Of a stretch of DNA of 64,000 bases, positions 24,508 to 35,865 are shown piece by piece. Position numbers and translations under genes: made by a program. The notes below the pieces were generated by a model. The model made no database searches. It worked only from the letters and a program-made list of their open reading frames with translations, and was not told the origin of the DNA. Position 1 is the stretch's first letter, and each line of letters opens with the position of its first letter. The stretch is from Cucumis sativus (taxonomy: Eukaryota > Streptophyta > Magnoliopsida > Cucurbitales > Cucurbitaceae), in contig NC_026659.2 of NCBI RefSeq assembly GCF_000004075.3, positions 3,038,001 to 3,102,000 of the forward strand, read 5' to 3'.

Positions 24508-25808
24508 GGCTTGATTGATGTAGAACTGGAGCGAAATGCGTTGGAAAATGAAGAGATGAAAGGGATTTGGATTGGAATGTTGGCTTATTTGTAAGAGTTC
24601 GTTAGTGACATCTTGTGTGTGTGCTCGAAGCCTTTTCTGTTCGCCAGCATTTATTAGGACGCGTATTTTATTTCGCACGCGCCCCATTTTATACCCGTGA
24701 GCACTTCCTTCTTATTTAAAAATTGCAAACGTCCCAAATTAAGACTCACCCTCGACCTTGTAAAGTAATACCGATACAAGTAGTTAGTTTAATGGTAAAA
24801 CTGTGTTTCAGTCTCTTATTAATAAATTCTTTTTATTTGACACTACTATTTTTTTAGTATATATAATGTATTATATGTACTCGCACTTTTTTAACATTTC
24901 ACGTTTTTTTGTTTGTTTGTTTTTTGTCATTTTTGCAAAAACAGTAAGTTTGAGTTATAGATCTAATTTTTAAAACCTATTTTTTTCAAATATGGACAAA
25001 GGTTTTTCTAATTTTAAACCCTAAACGCTCCTGAGTTCAAATCTAAATAACAAAAAGTGATATTTTTTTAATTTAATATGGACAATCCAAGAATAACTCA
25101 ATTAATTATAAGTTAAAGATTCAACCCACAAAGTCACAAACAAATATGTAATAAAGTATATTCCTACGTAACAATAACCATATCAATTTCGATTAAAAAA
25201 CTTTTCTAAATATACGAATTTCAATTCTTTATTAACTACCAAAGACTATATTTCTTTTGGAAATCAAGTCAAACTCTCACCCAAATAAGTTGATGACAAA
25301 AACATATCATATACTCACTTCTTTAAAAGTAGAGAAAAATGAAAAACGTCTAACTGCATATTAGGTTATATCCATCATTTTCCAGCTCATCAATTGTCTA
25401 TATACGTTATAAACTTATTTTTCTTTTTAAAATCTTTTTCAAAAAAGAAAAAAAAAAGGATATGTTCCAAATATTGGTGTCAATGATTACAACGTTCAAG
25501 TAACGAACTAAAGGATTAAAAAAACTTGATTTATGTAGAGTTATTAAATACAATTTTAGAGAGAGGTTAGAAGTGATACCGTTGTGGTGGAGGATGCGCG
25601 TGGGATAGGAGGCGGAGGAGAAGGGGAATGAGAGTGAATGCTGAGAGGTGAAGTTGTAGGGCAGAGTTGCAACAACCGCGAAATGAGCCAATGAGGGGTG
25701 CAAGAGAGGGACGATTCCAGCCCATCATCAACGGCTGGGATTCAATTTTAAAATTCTGGTTTTAGATGGATGGATTTTAGGCCGTTGGATGTAGCTAGCA
25801 AAGACATC

Positions 25809-25836
25809 CCACGTGGTTGGAGTGGCTCCCACGTGT
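25809..25836. promoter_or_regulatory. Paired G-boxes (ABRE-like)
   Basis: CCACGTGG at 25809-25816 and CCACGTGT at 25829-25836, 20 bases apart (about two helical turns). A further CACGTC lies near 25953. Clustered ACGT cores are typical of ABA- or light-responsive bZIP/bHLH promoters. Which gene they serve is unclear. Confidence 0.55.
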
Positions 25837-26094
25837 GCGTTTCTGATTGGGGACAGGCATGCCAGAAGGAAATTCTTTGGCCTTTTTCTAATGCTCTTTC
25901 CGCCTTCCTAACTTTGCCAAATCAAATTAAATTCTTTGGTTGCCTTTTTGGCCACGTCTAACGCCCCTTTTTGTAATTATTTTGCCACCCATGATTACAT
26001 CCAATTCTATATCTTCTTCGTGACACCATTCTATTGGAATAGCACATAACATAAAAGTGCATTCACCATCCTATATTTTCAAATATAAAAATTA

Positions 26095-26465
26095 GATTTA
26101 AAATAAGAATAGTTATAAATTTAACGATTATATTTAAAATAATTATGCATATTACAACAATTTAAAAAATTTATAAATATAGCAAAATTGATCAAATTAT
26201 ATCACCCATAGAATCAATTGTAAATATTAGTCTACCACTTATAGACTTTCGATAGTTTTGCTATATTTGCAATTATTTTTAAAATGTTGCTACATCATTA
26301 ACTATTATTCTTAAAATGACTATCAATTATAATAAAAATTATAAATATAGTAAAATTTTAAAAGCTTATTAATGATATAAGTTTATCACCGATATATTTT
26401 TATATATTTGTAACTTTTTAAAATGTTACTATTTACTTGATTATTATTCTTAAAATTGTTATCTA
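26095..26465. mobile_element. Two adjacent copies of a small inverted-repeat (MITE-like) element
   Basis: The first copy has the left end AATTTAAAAAATTTATAAAT followed by ATAGCAAAA, mirrored at the right by TTTTGCTATATTTGCAATTA followed by TTTTTAAAATG. The second copy repeats the right end (TATATATTTGTAACTTTTTA, TATTATTCTTAAAATTG). Internal words like AGTCTACCACTTATAGACTT are palindromic. There is no coding capacity. It fits a non-autonomous DNA transposon, but target-site duplications were not established. Confidence 0.6.
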
Positions 26466-26559
26466 TTATAATGATCGTATAATGATTTTATTTTTAAACT
26501 TTATCTTTTAATATCTATATACACACACATGTACACACTTGCTTGTTTGCTTAAAATTT

Positions 26560-26790
26560 TCTACTTGTAAATATAGAAATGTGACAAAAATATTTATAGA
26601 TATAGTATAATGTAAAAGATTTATAGATACGAAAAAATTAGAATCAATTTTTAAAGTCTATTTGTAATAAGACTATATCACTGGGACAAATTTATCAACA
26701 ATAGAGTTTATTATAAACAAATTTTGTTACATTTTTCATCTTTATAAATATTAAAAATTTTGCTATCGGTGAGAATTTCACTTTTTCTTT
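26560..26790. repeat. Diverged relative of the same inverted-repeat family
   Basis: TTGTAAATATAGAAATGTGA on the left and AATATTAAAAATTTTGCTAT on the right echo the element ends, with degraded internal sequence. Assignment is tentative. Confidence 0.35.
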
Positions 26791-27600
26791 TTCTTTTTAA
26801 TAATTTTTTTAAAATTTGACTAAGAATTTAAATTTTTGTATAGAAAATACTAACATAGTGAGCAAGAAATTGGGAGAAAACTAATACAATTTTTATAAAT
26901 AAATAAAAAATGAAGCGAATCTCAAACTAGAAAAAAAAACGTAGTATTTTTCTTTCAACTTTGATTAGACATTTAAGTGTATTTTAAAGATTTGTAAAAA
27001 CTTTATTGATCCATTAATTACATTTGAATGAGCAACTACGAGAAACACACAAAGAAATTTAAAAAAAAAAACTTTCACACTATACCTTAAAAAACCAGCA
27101 AGTTCACATTAAATAACAAATAATCTTTAGTCAAAGTTCATGTTCAATGTTAATTAAAAAAAGTTAAGAAGAGAGTGGAGCAAAGATAAGAAGAAAAATC
27201 TAATAGTTTGGAATATGACACCTAAGAAAAAAGTGCAAGTGAAGAAAATTTTCATATTCTATCAATAATAGACATTGATAACCACTAATATGATAGAATT
27301 TTCAATTAATGGGGGAGAAATAACATTTTAACCTAACAATAATAATGAGCATGGTAAAAAATGTGAAAGTGAAGGAAAAGTTAATTTTTGGGGTAAAGTA
27401 TAAATAGTTATTTATTATTATTATTTGTAAAGAAAACCCTAATAATATAATATAATTGCTCGCAATAATAAACAAATAAATGAGGCGGGTGGAACTATGG
27501 GAGGGAACATAAAAAGGGTTAACGGTCATAAACTATTTTAGAGAAAAAAACGTGTCATTGTGGATTGGTCACGTCCAAATTTCACTCTCTTCAAGTTCAT

Positions 27601-27612
27601 ACACACACACAT
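27601..27612 (+). repeat. AC dinucleotide run in lipase leader
   Basis: Short ACACACACACAC tract in the presumed 5' UTR of the class-3 lipase. Confidence 0.7.
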
Positions 27613-27769
27613 ACTAATCCAATAATAATTCCCAATTTTCTCCTAATTTTTTCTCCCCATCTCAACAATCCAATGCACCATGTTCTTCCCCAGATCCAAT
27701 TTTCCCCTAAATTTCATTCAATCTCCCAAATTCGTAACCCCAATTCCAAATACAGTCGTTGACTTCCAG

Positions 27770-28441
27770 GTATAATCAATCCCTTTTCTATCTTTAGCCT
27801 TTATATGCCATTTCGGATTTGGGTTTTCAATTCTGCGTATGGCACTCAACAAACCTTACAGCTAACTTCACAGCATTGACTCGTTTTCTCCGTCTCCATT
27901 GTTAATTTTAAGAAATGCCCCCCTGTTGTCAAACATTGGAATCCCATTTTTTAGCTAAAGAATATTCTCTATACGATTCTGATTCTTGTATTCTTAACCG
28001 GAAGTGCGCATTTGGGTTTTGTTCTTTGCTCTTGATGATCCAAATTTGAAACCCAGATGTTCTTTTTTGCTTTTTGTTGTCTTGTTTGTGCCTATATTAG
28101 TTTACCTTTTATGCTCTTCAGTGATTGGAAGCTACTTGAAGGTTTATATGGTATTGGTTGTTGAATGAATTCCCTCATTCAAGTTTTGGTGTCCTACTCT
28201 TAAAAGTTATTGTTTGTCATTATTGAGATTGTTTTTTCTTGGGGATTGTGCCTTTTAGTTCAATGATTGGTCAAAATCCTTTGTTGTTCTTCCATCGTCA
28301 TTGTCTTTTACACCTATTATCAACTCCAGGACTTGTATCGTTAGAGCTTGTAGTTTCCTAGTGATAATATATTTCTCCACAACTCGTGCATTTACTAGGA
28401 AAATCTGTTCCATATAGTGTTCCTTCGAGCTTAGATCATAG
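27770..28441 (+). other. Probable 5'-UTR intron of the class-3 lipase gene
   Basis: A leader exon (about 27560-27769) ends TTCCAG before GTATAATC. A candidate acceptor ATCATAG ends at 28441, six bases before the start codon at 28448. Introns just upstream of the ATG are common in plant genes; the exact acceptor needs cDNA. Confidence 0.5.
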
Positions 28442-28447
28442 GCACCA

Positions 28448-31383
28448 ATGTCTATCTTATGTGGCGTGCCTATCCTTGAGTGTGTATGCTGTCTGGGTTG
28501 TGCTCGTTGGGTCTGGAAGCGGTGTCTCCACACAGCTGGTCATGACAGTGAAAATTGGGGATTTGCTACTCCTGATGAATTCGAGCCTATTCCCCGAATT
28601 TGTCGATATATCCTATCTGTGTATGAAGATGATATTCGAAAACCTCTTTGGGAACCGGTTGGTGGGTATGGAATCAATCCTGATTGGTTACTCATGAAGA
28701 AGACATACAAAGATACACGAGGACGAGCTCCTCCATATATTTTATATCTTGATCACGTTCATGCCGATATTGTCCTTGCCATCAGGGGACTTAATATGGC
28801 AAAGGAGAGTGATTATGCAGTTTTATTGGACAACAGGCTGGGAAAGAAGAAATTTGATGGTGGATATGTTCACAATGGGCTTCTGAAGGCAGCTGGTTGG
28901 GTTTTGGACACTGAGAACGAAACTTTAAAGGATTTGGTGAAGAAGTATCCAGATTATACCTTGACGTTTGCAGGGCATTCTCTTGGCTCTGGAGTAGCAG
29001 CCATGCTAACATTACTAGTAGTACAAAATCGCGAAAAATTGGAAAATATTGATCGGAAACGGATAAGGTGTTTTGCTATTGCTCCTGCCAGATGCATGTC
29101 CCTAAACTTGGCTGTTAGATATGCAGATGTTATCAACTCTGTTGTTCTTCAGGTAACCTATACATTCTTCCTTTATTTTATTTGTAAAGTGATCAAAACC
29201 ATTTTGGGAGCGATTAAAATAATGTAGATTATGCATTATGAGACCTCAATAACTCCTAGGATTTGTTTGTGAATCTCTCATATAACATTTCCTCAGTCTT
29301 TACATCAACCTTCTGTTGTTCCCAACGTTTTTTTTCTCCTCTTTAGAATCATTTTCTTAATAAATTTATATTGTGTATTCAGTAAAACAGAAACGTTTTG
29401 CTTTTTGTTTGATGTGCACGAACTCTTGACTGTTTGAAAATACTATTGATTCTCATTTTTTAAAGTGTGCTGAATATGGTGGAATTTATACTTACATTTC
29501 GAAATATAACGGTGATTGTTATACTGAACCAGGATGACTTTTTACCCCGGACAGCCACACCATTGGAAGACATTTTTAAATCACTCTTCTGGTATGGTTC
29601 AAGATTCATGACCCTTTATGGTGTTAACTCTTGTTGCGTAGTTGTCAACAATCATTTTCAAAGTAGATAATTCTGCCAAAATTGCAAATTAGATCTCTAT
29701 TATTGGAATGAGCACTGCTTCTTATGTTAAAGTTCATTGTATAAAAGCAATAACAGAAAAATGGTCTTGGATTTATTCAGTGCAATTTTAAGTTTCTCAA
29801 TAATCATTGGTTCTTTTCTCCTTGTAGTTTGCCGTGCCTTCTATGCCTGAGATGTGTTCGGGATACATGTGTATCAGAAGAAAAGATGCTCAAAGATCCA
29901 AGGAGACTTTATGCACCTGGTCGACTCTATCACATTGTAGAGCGAAAACCCTTCAGGTAAAAGCCCTATATCTTCTATGTTAAGCTGGTTAATGTGGTGG
30001 AGAAATCTTGTGTACCGTGAAGTTTGTGAAATTTTTTTCATGTTTCGTTCAAACAAGAAAACATACCTGTAAAACTGCTTGTTGTGTGGAAAGAAACCAT
30101 CCTTGTATCACGAGCATCTGTTAAAAGGGTTGAGAGACTCTGAGTTTAAGTCCCTCCTGTACTTGTTGTGTGGAAAGAAAGCCTCTCTTAACCTTACTAG
30201 TTATTGAAATGTTGGCTTTCTAGACCATTGAAAAAGAAACATGCCATGCTCAAACATTTGACTGAATTCACCTCTTTTTTGCTGAAAGATGCGGAAGGTT
30301 TCCACCAGTCGTGAAGACGGCTGTTCCAGTTGATGGGAGGTTTGAACACATAGTTCTTTCTTGTAATGCAACTTCAGACCATGCTATCATTTGGATAGAG
30401 AAAGAAGCCAAATGGGCCCTGGAAGTAAGTTTCATCTTTCTACCGAGCCTTTTATGCCGAGTGTTTGATTTTCAATGGAAATTTTGGAAGACATTCTTTT
30501 GCATTTCTTTATTCTACATTTTCGTTTGTGGTTCTTCTTTGCCTTTCTCTAGTTGTCTATGAAGTGGAGGATCAGATTCTAATTCGTCCCGTACACGAGA
30601 ACTGCCAAAATAGAATTCTAATTCTTTTAGGTTTATTGACTCAATTTATTCTTTCCCTTACCTACTCTTAGATGTGAATTAGAGTTCATTGGTTGGTTTT
30701 GACCTGAATTCTTCTCGTAACACCAAAATTATTGTTAAACATGTTCTTCCCTCGGTTACCCGAAAATCAAGAGAAACTATCTGATCCATATTGTTTATTT
30801 TAGATTCAGAGTAGAGAGTACAAAAACGAATGTTTTCTTTCTGTACCGTAAAAGCTTAAGATACATTATTATTCAAAACAAGGAATTAGACCATCTAATG
30901 ACTAACATGAAGAGAATCATCAGTCTCCCAAATTTAAAATGAGTAACTTTTAGTTAAGATCTTGTTAATTGAATGTATTCTTGTCATAATTTACAAGTGA
31001 GCTCTATGAAATCATTGCCTGAAAAACGAAAAACAACATCCATTTGATTCTGTCAATTTCAGTTAATGCGCAAGGATGATAAGATCATGGAGATACCACC
31101 CCAACAGAAGATGGAGAGGCAACAGACTTTAGCCAGAGAGCACAGTGAAGAGTACAAGGCTGCATTGCAGCGGGCCGTGACATTAGCCGTGCCACATGCC
31201 TACGCAATTTCCCCATACGGAACCTTCAGCCAAACAGATGAAGGGGAAGAAGAAAAGTCACCAGCATCGAGTGGAGGGTCATCGAGGAGGAGGAAAGAAA
31301 CTTGGGATGAATTGATTGAGCGTCTATATGACAAGGATGATTCAAGACACACAGTCCTGAAGAAATCACTTAGTTGTATTTAA
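28448..31383 (+). CDS. Class-3 lipase, sn1-specific diacylglycerol-lipase-like
   Basis: Alpha/beta-hydrolase acting on acylglycerols at membranes. Five exons (28448-29152, 29533-29591, 29828-29956, 30289-30424, 31063-31383) join into 449 residues. The N-terminal part (MSILCGVPILECVCCLGCAR onward, with PDEFEPIPRICRYILSVYED) matches the plant mono/diacylglycerol lipase N-terminal domain. The nucleophile elbow is GHSLG with Ser about 178, preceded by the oxyanion-side strand DIVLAIRGLN. Other lipase_3 parts are GGYVHNGLLKAAGW and the acid-loop region DDFLPR. The C-terminal tail is charged (EEEKSPASS, RRRKETWDELIERL). Plant homologues I recall are longer (about 640 residues), so this may be a shorter isoform or lineage. 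Substrate in vivo is not known from sequence. Confidence 0.87.
30078..30180. repeat. Direct repeat in lipase intron 3
   Basis: CTTGTTGTGTGGAAAGAAA occurs at 30078-30096 and again at 30162-30180, 84 bases apart, within the intron. It suggests a small local duplication. Confidence 0.7.
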
Positions 31384-32285
31384 CATTATTCTTTCATATC
31401 AATACTTATTACATGGAGTTTCCTCAGATGAATCTACGGTACGATGTCAGATTACCTTTGAGGATGCTGATTTCCTTGGCTTCAATTGTTTGAAGATGAT
31501 GGAAAATATGCAGTGTTCATCCAATTTTTTAGAAGTGTGATGAAGTTCAGCTATATTTTTGATGTGCTACTTGTAAGTTTCTTCATTGTAGGAAGTGAAT
31601 ATTTATATTGGTAGTATGTAAAGGTAGCTTGCCTTTTCTCTTCTGTTGGATAGCACATTATATACCATTGTTCAAATGTTGAAAAACTATATAGCAACAA
31701 TAGCTCTACGCAATAGTGTGTGATAAAAGCTTGACCACTCTCATCAAGTAATTGAAGATCAATGCTTCCCTTTGATATTGAGTCTTAAGAACTTCAAAAG
31801 AATTATATAATGATTTTAAATGTCTAACAAAACAAAATATTGGTTGTCATCGGCACATTGAATGTAAAGAAAAGTAATTCTAAATCGATGGTAAAAGATT
31901 GACTTGCATGTAATGCTGAATTATAGTTATGTAGATCGAAATTAAAGTGAGCTTAACTCAATAATAATCCTAATTAGTATGATCATTGTCAATTTAATAG
32001 TTGATTATTTGTAGATTAAATTTTTACCCTTATATAAATTTAAAATTTTGATAAATAATTTGATAAAAGAAAAATCACAATAAATAACCGTCTAAAAAAC
32101 GAGAGAGGAATATATTCAATTTGTCGCAACGGTGAGAAAGTGGAAGTTCAAGCTTCAAGGAAGTGGCGGTGGGATCCAGATTCGTAGAACTACATAAGAC
32201 GCCATGGATTTTTACACCACCAGCTTTCTCAAAATCTAATTTTGTCTTCAACTTCGTCTTGTTTCGATCTTCGTTCCACCCATCC
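31384..32285 (+). other. Intergenic: lipase 3' UTR and prolyl hydroxylase promoter
   Basis: About 900 bases between two same-strand genes. The lipase 3' UTR probably ends by about 31700. The rest is an AT-rich promoter with no recognised element other than an in-frame ATG at 32163 upstream of the hydroxylase signal peptide. Confidence 0.5.
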
Positions 32286-34633
32286 ATGGATTCTCGTCTT
32301 AACTTTTTGCTTCTGTTAGCGACTGCATTTTCATTCTCAACCTGCCTTGCTCAAAGGTGATAAACCAAACCCACCCCATTTTACATCTCATTTCGAAATC
32401 TTAGGTTTTACGTATTCCATTATTCGCATCATATGTTTACTGCATGAATTGGGTTCTCAATTCTCATTAATTTCGTGTATGGATGGATGTTAAACCGAAA
32501 TCGTGTTAGTAAAACTGATTTTCATTTCACTTTGGAATGATTTGATGATACATGATTGCGTTTCATAACATGGGATTTTATTCTTTCCCTTGAATCTGCT
32601 TTGTTTACTCTGCCAGCAATTTGATTAGTGGCCGTAAGGGTTTAAGGGACCGATTGGTTGACAGACCTTTGAGCTACTCAAACTATTCTGGTAGAATCGA
32701 CCCATCAAGAGTTGTACAAGTCTCTTGGCGACCAAGGTCAGGTACTTGCAGAATCTCTCTTATGATTCGGAATTATCATATAAACTTTAAAAAGTATATT
32801 GATTAACTTAGTAGAAAGTCTGATTTAACTTCTTTTGCTGTAGGGTTTTCTTGTATAAAGGTTTTCTCTCAGATGAGGAGTGTGATCATCTTATTTCTTT
32901 GGTATTTTTCTGCCCTGTTCTTGTTAGTATCATAAACATGCTTCATCTGTTTCTGACGTGCATACAACTTTTAGGCTTCAAATTCGGAAGACAATCCTTC
33001 TAGGAATAGTGCTGGTTCGGGGATCACTGTCTCAACCGAATTGCTAAACAGTTCAGGAGTCATTTTAAACACAACAGTATGTTCCTGTGCATTTTGAAGT
33101 TTATTCAATGGTTTGAACAGAAGACTTGGTGGTCAAATTTGTTCTCATAGCACGAGATTTGCTTATCTTGTTTTCTTGAAGTTTATGTTAAAGTATTATA
33201 TTTTTTCAATCATATATTGTTTTCTGTTAGTTTCTAGACGTGAGCAATTAGGCAGCCCATCAGTTATAAAACTTTTTTTTTGTTATTATTGTTCTCTTTG
33301 TTTCCGGTATTGTTATTCAAAATACAACTACAAATGTTCGTGGATGATGCTTGGCAATTGTTTGAGTTAAATTAGTTGTTCAATGTATTTTCGATTGAAA
33401 TATGTTCAGTATAACGTTTTCTGTTGATAGTTTTCACAGTGGTACTACCAAACATCCGTGTTGCATGTTAGAATTAGGCACTTAGTATATCTACTGTTGT
33501 TGCTTTTAATCTATAATTATTGAAGGTGTGGGGTTTTATTTCCAAAGGTTCCTTCTCTGTTTTCTCTTTCCTTAAAATTTCTTGATGGGTCACTTTTAGG
33601 ATTGATGCATTTCATATGCTGTCAACCCGTCCTAAAACTCATAGAATCATGCTTTGTTGTTGGCATCCACTGTCTTTCAAATTTATAGCAAACCATGGCT
33701 CAAAGGGAGTTCATGACCCAATAATCAGTTTTGTGCTTCCTTTTGTAAGGCATTTATTTCTATTCATTGTATTTATGAGATAAAACTCCAAGTCACTGCA
33801 GTTGATTGATTTCAAGTTTCTATGAGATTTGTTCTTTGATTTCTTGGTTGGGCTTGTTTCTTAGGATGATATCGTTGCAAGAATTGAAAATCGACTTGCA
33901 ATATGGACTTTGCTTCCAAAAGGTATTTCTCATCAGTGCTGTATTGCACTGGCTTTGCCTTTTTTCATTTTCCTGATAATGCTCCTTCTGTTTGATTTTC
34001 TTTTCTTCTAAACATATTAGTTTTATTGTCTTCAGATCATAGCATGCCTTTTCAGATCATGCAATACAGGGGTGAAGAAGCAAAGCACAAGTACTTTTAT
34101 GGCAACAGATCAGCAATGTTGCCGTCCAGTGAGCCTTTGATGGCCACAGTAGTTTTGTATCTCTCAGATTCTGCTAGTGGCGGTGAAATACTGTTTCCAG
34201 AATCAAAGGTGAGGGGAAGTACTCAAAGATCTGTGGCCATAACAATGTACTCATGATTACCTTTTTCTCAATGCCTCAGGTAAAGAGCAAATTTTGGTCA
34301 GGCCGAAGAAAGAAAAACAACTTTCTGAGACCAGTGAAAGGCAATGCAATTCTTTTTTTTTCTGTGCATCTTAATGCCTCTCCAGACAAGAGTAGCTACC
34401 ACATTCGATCCCCAATACGCGATGGGGAGTTGTGGGTTGCTACAAAATTCTTATACTTAGGACCACCCGCTGGGAATAAACACACTATTCAATCCGATGT
34501 AGATGGGTGCTTTGATGAAGATAAAAGCTGCCCTCAATGGGCTGCCATTGGCGAATGCGAACGAAATGCTGTGTTCATGGTTGGTTCTCCAGATTACTAT
34601 GGTACATGTAGAAAAAGCTGCAATGCATGTTGA
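32286..34633 (+). CDS. Prolyl 4-hydroxylase-like protein with ShK domain (P4H12-type)
   Basis: Member of the 2-oxoglutarate/Fe(II) prolyl 4-hydroxylase family of the secretory pathway. Seven exons (32286-32356, 32617-32736, 32844-32901, 32975-33076, 33865-33922, 34036-34208, 34280-34633) join into 311 residues. It has a signal peptide (MDSRLNFLLLLATAFSFSTC), the family block SWRPRVFLYKGFLSDEECDH, the core LMATVVLYLSDSASGGEILF and a six-cysteine ShK-like C-terminus beginning CFDEDKSCPQWAAIGEC. The distal His (SSYHIRSP) and the oxoglutarate Lys (VATKFLYL) are present. The usual HxD, seen as PHFDYF in active enzymes, reads KHKYFY, so the Asp is replaced. Arabidopsis P4H12, as I remember it, is similarly diverged. 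Probably a non-canonical or inactive member; the start at 32286 gives the clean signal peptide. Confidence 0.88.
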
Positions 34634-35865
34634 TTGATGCACGACCAAATTCAAGTAAAAATTTCTCTCGTTCTGATTTGAGCAACTATTTCTTTATTTA
34701 TTTATTCCTAATTTCATGCATGTACTACACCAAATGATTCTTAGATATGTAGCTGTAATATTGCTCATCTTCTTGGAACATGAGACAATCACGTTCTAGT
34801 CCTTAGGTTTGAGATGTATTTAACTCTTGCTTAACTTTTTTTAATTTAATTGCTATATTTGTAGATCTTTTGGATCTTTGCAACTATCTTAATAATATTA
34901 ATAATATGATTACATGATGATTGAGTATATTAAAAGATGGGGTTAATACGTACATCAACATGCAACCATTCTAATTTATTTAGAAGTATGCAACCATTAA
35001 AAATGGAGGATCAACAAGAGCTCAACTGACATATGTATGTACGTACCTAAGGACAAGAGGTCCTAATCTTGTTCTAAATGGAGGGATGTAGGTTGAGATT
35101 TATATAGTTTAATTGGTAAATGTAAACTTTTACAAATAAATTAGATTTCGACATTAATTTGCTATTTAAAATAATATGATTTTTTTAGTAAAGTTCTATT
35201 TTTAAATATAGCAAAATGAACTAAAATAATTATAAACATAGCGTACTATGAATATCTACTCTGGACTGCAATAGACCAAAATAAATTACTACATTGATGG
35301 TAGTTTATCACTATATATTTTATATTTTGCTATATTTTATAAATATTTTAAAAAGTTTTGTTACTTAAAATATTTTTTTAGAAAAATGAACTTTTTATTT
35401 AAAATAATTTTGAGTTAGATAAAACAATAAGGAGGAATCAAACCAAGTCTTGTATAAGTTGAATTATACTCAAACTCATGTCTTTGTTATTTATAATGTA
35501 GTATAATTACAATTTAACCAATCAATAATAATTAACTTCAAATAGTTCATTCATTGAAAGTATTAGGAAAAACTTTAGGCATTTGGAAAACCAAGAAAAT
35601 AGATGGAACTAAAACTCATATCACAACATCACTCCACAGATTTGGAGGTATGGTACTTTAACGTGAGCTTCAAACAAAAATAAGAACAAACAGCCCTTTA
35701 TATATACATAAAACTTTACATATACCAATATCTCAGGCTCAAGTTCAAAAGAATTTAAGTATAGAATGCATATATTACTCGACAATATGTGTTAGACAGT
35801 TATTCAAATATTTTCTTATCTCTTATGACAACAATTATGCTCTAAGAATACTTCACTTCCGTCTC
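34634..35865. other. Intergenic between convergent prolyl hydroxylase and kinesin genes
   Basis: 3' UTRs of both genes flank AT-rich DNA with one copy of the dispersed inverted-repeat element (35165-35400). No coding sequence was recognised. Confidence 0.55.
35165..35400. mobile_element. MITE-like inverted-repeat element, third copy
   Basis: The left end TTTTAGTAAAGTTCTATTTT plus AAATATAGCAAAATG mirrors the right end TTTTGCTATATTTTATAAAT plus ATTTTAAAAAGTTTTGTTAC. The interior has no coding sequence. It is the same family as 26095-26465 and 44489-44645 and lies between convergent genes. Confidence 0.6.

Larger units (their letters stand above)
24508..27560. other. Divergent intergenic region, Aux/IAA to class-3 lipase
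   Basis: Three kilobases of mostly AT-rich DNA. It contains a GC-richer island with a possible first exon (25580-25728), a pair of G-boxes (25809-25836), at least two adjacent copies of the dispersed inverted-repeat element (26095-26465) and weaker related sequence at 26560-26790 and 27255-27300. Confidence 0.5.

Noticed and set aside
24508-24687. In-frame upstream Met extending the Aux/IAA by 60 residues (MGRVRNKIRVLI...).
   Set aside because: Aux/IAA proteins normally begin shortly before the TELRLGLP motif. The extension has no family similarity and probably lies in the 5' UTR.
32163-32285. Upstream in-frame ATG for the prolyl hydroxylase (MAVGSRFVELHK...).
   Set aside because: Using it would bury the signal peptide MDSRLNFLLLLATAF internally. 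The ATG at 32286 gives a normal secretory N-terminus.
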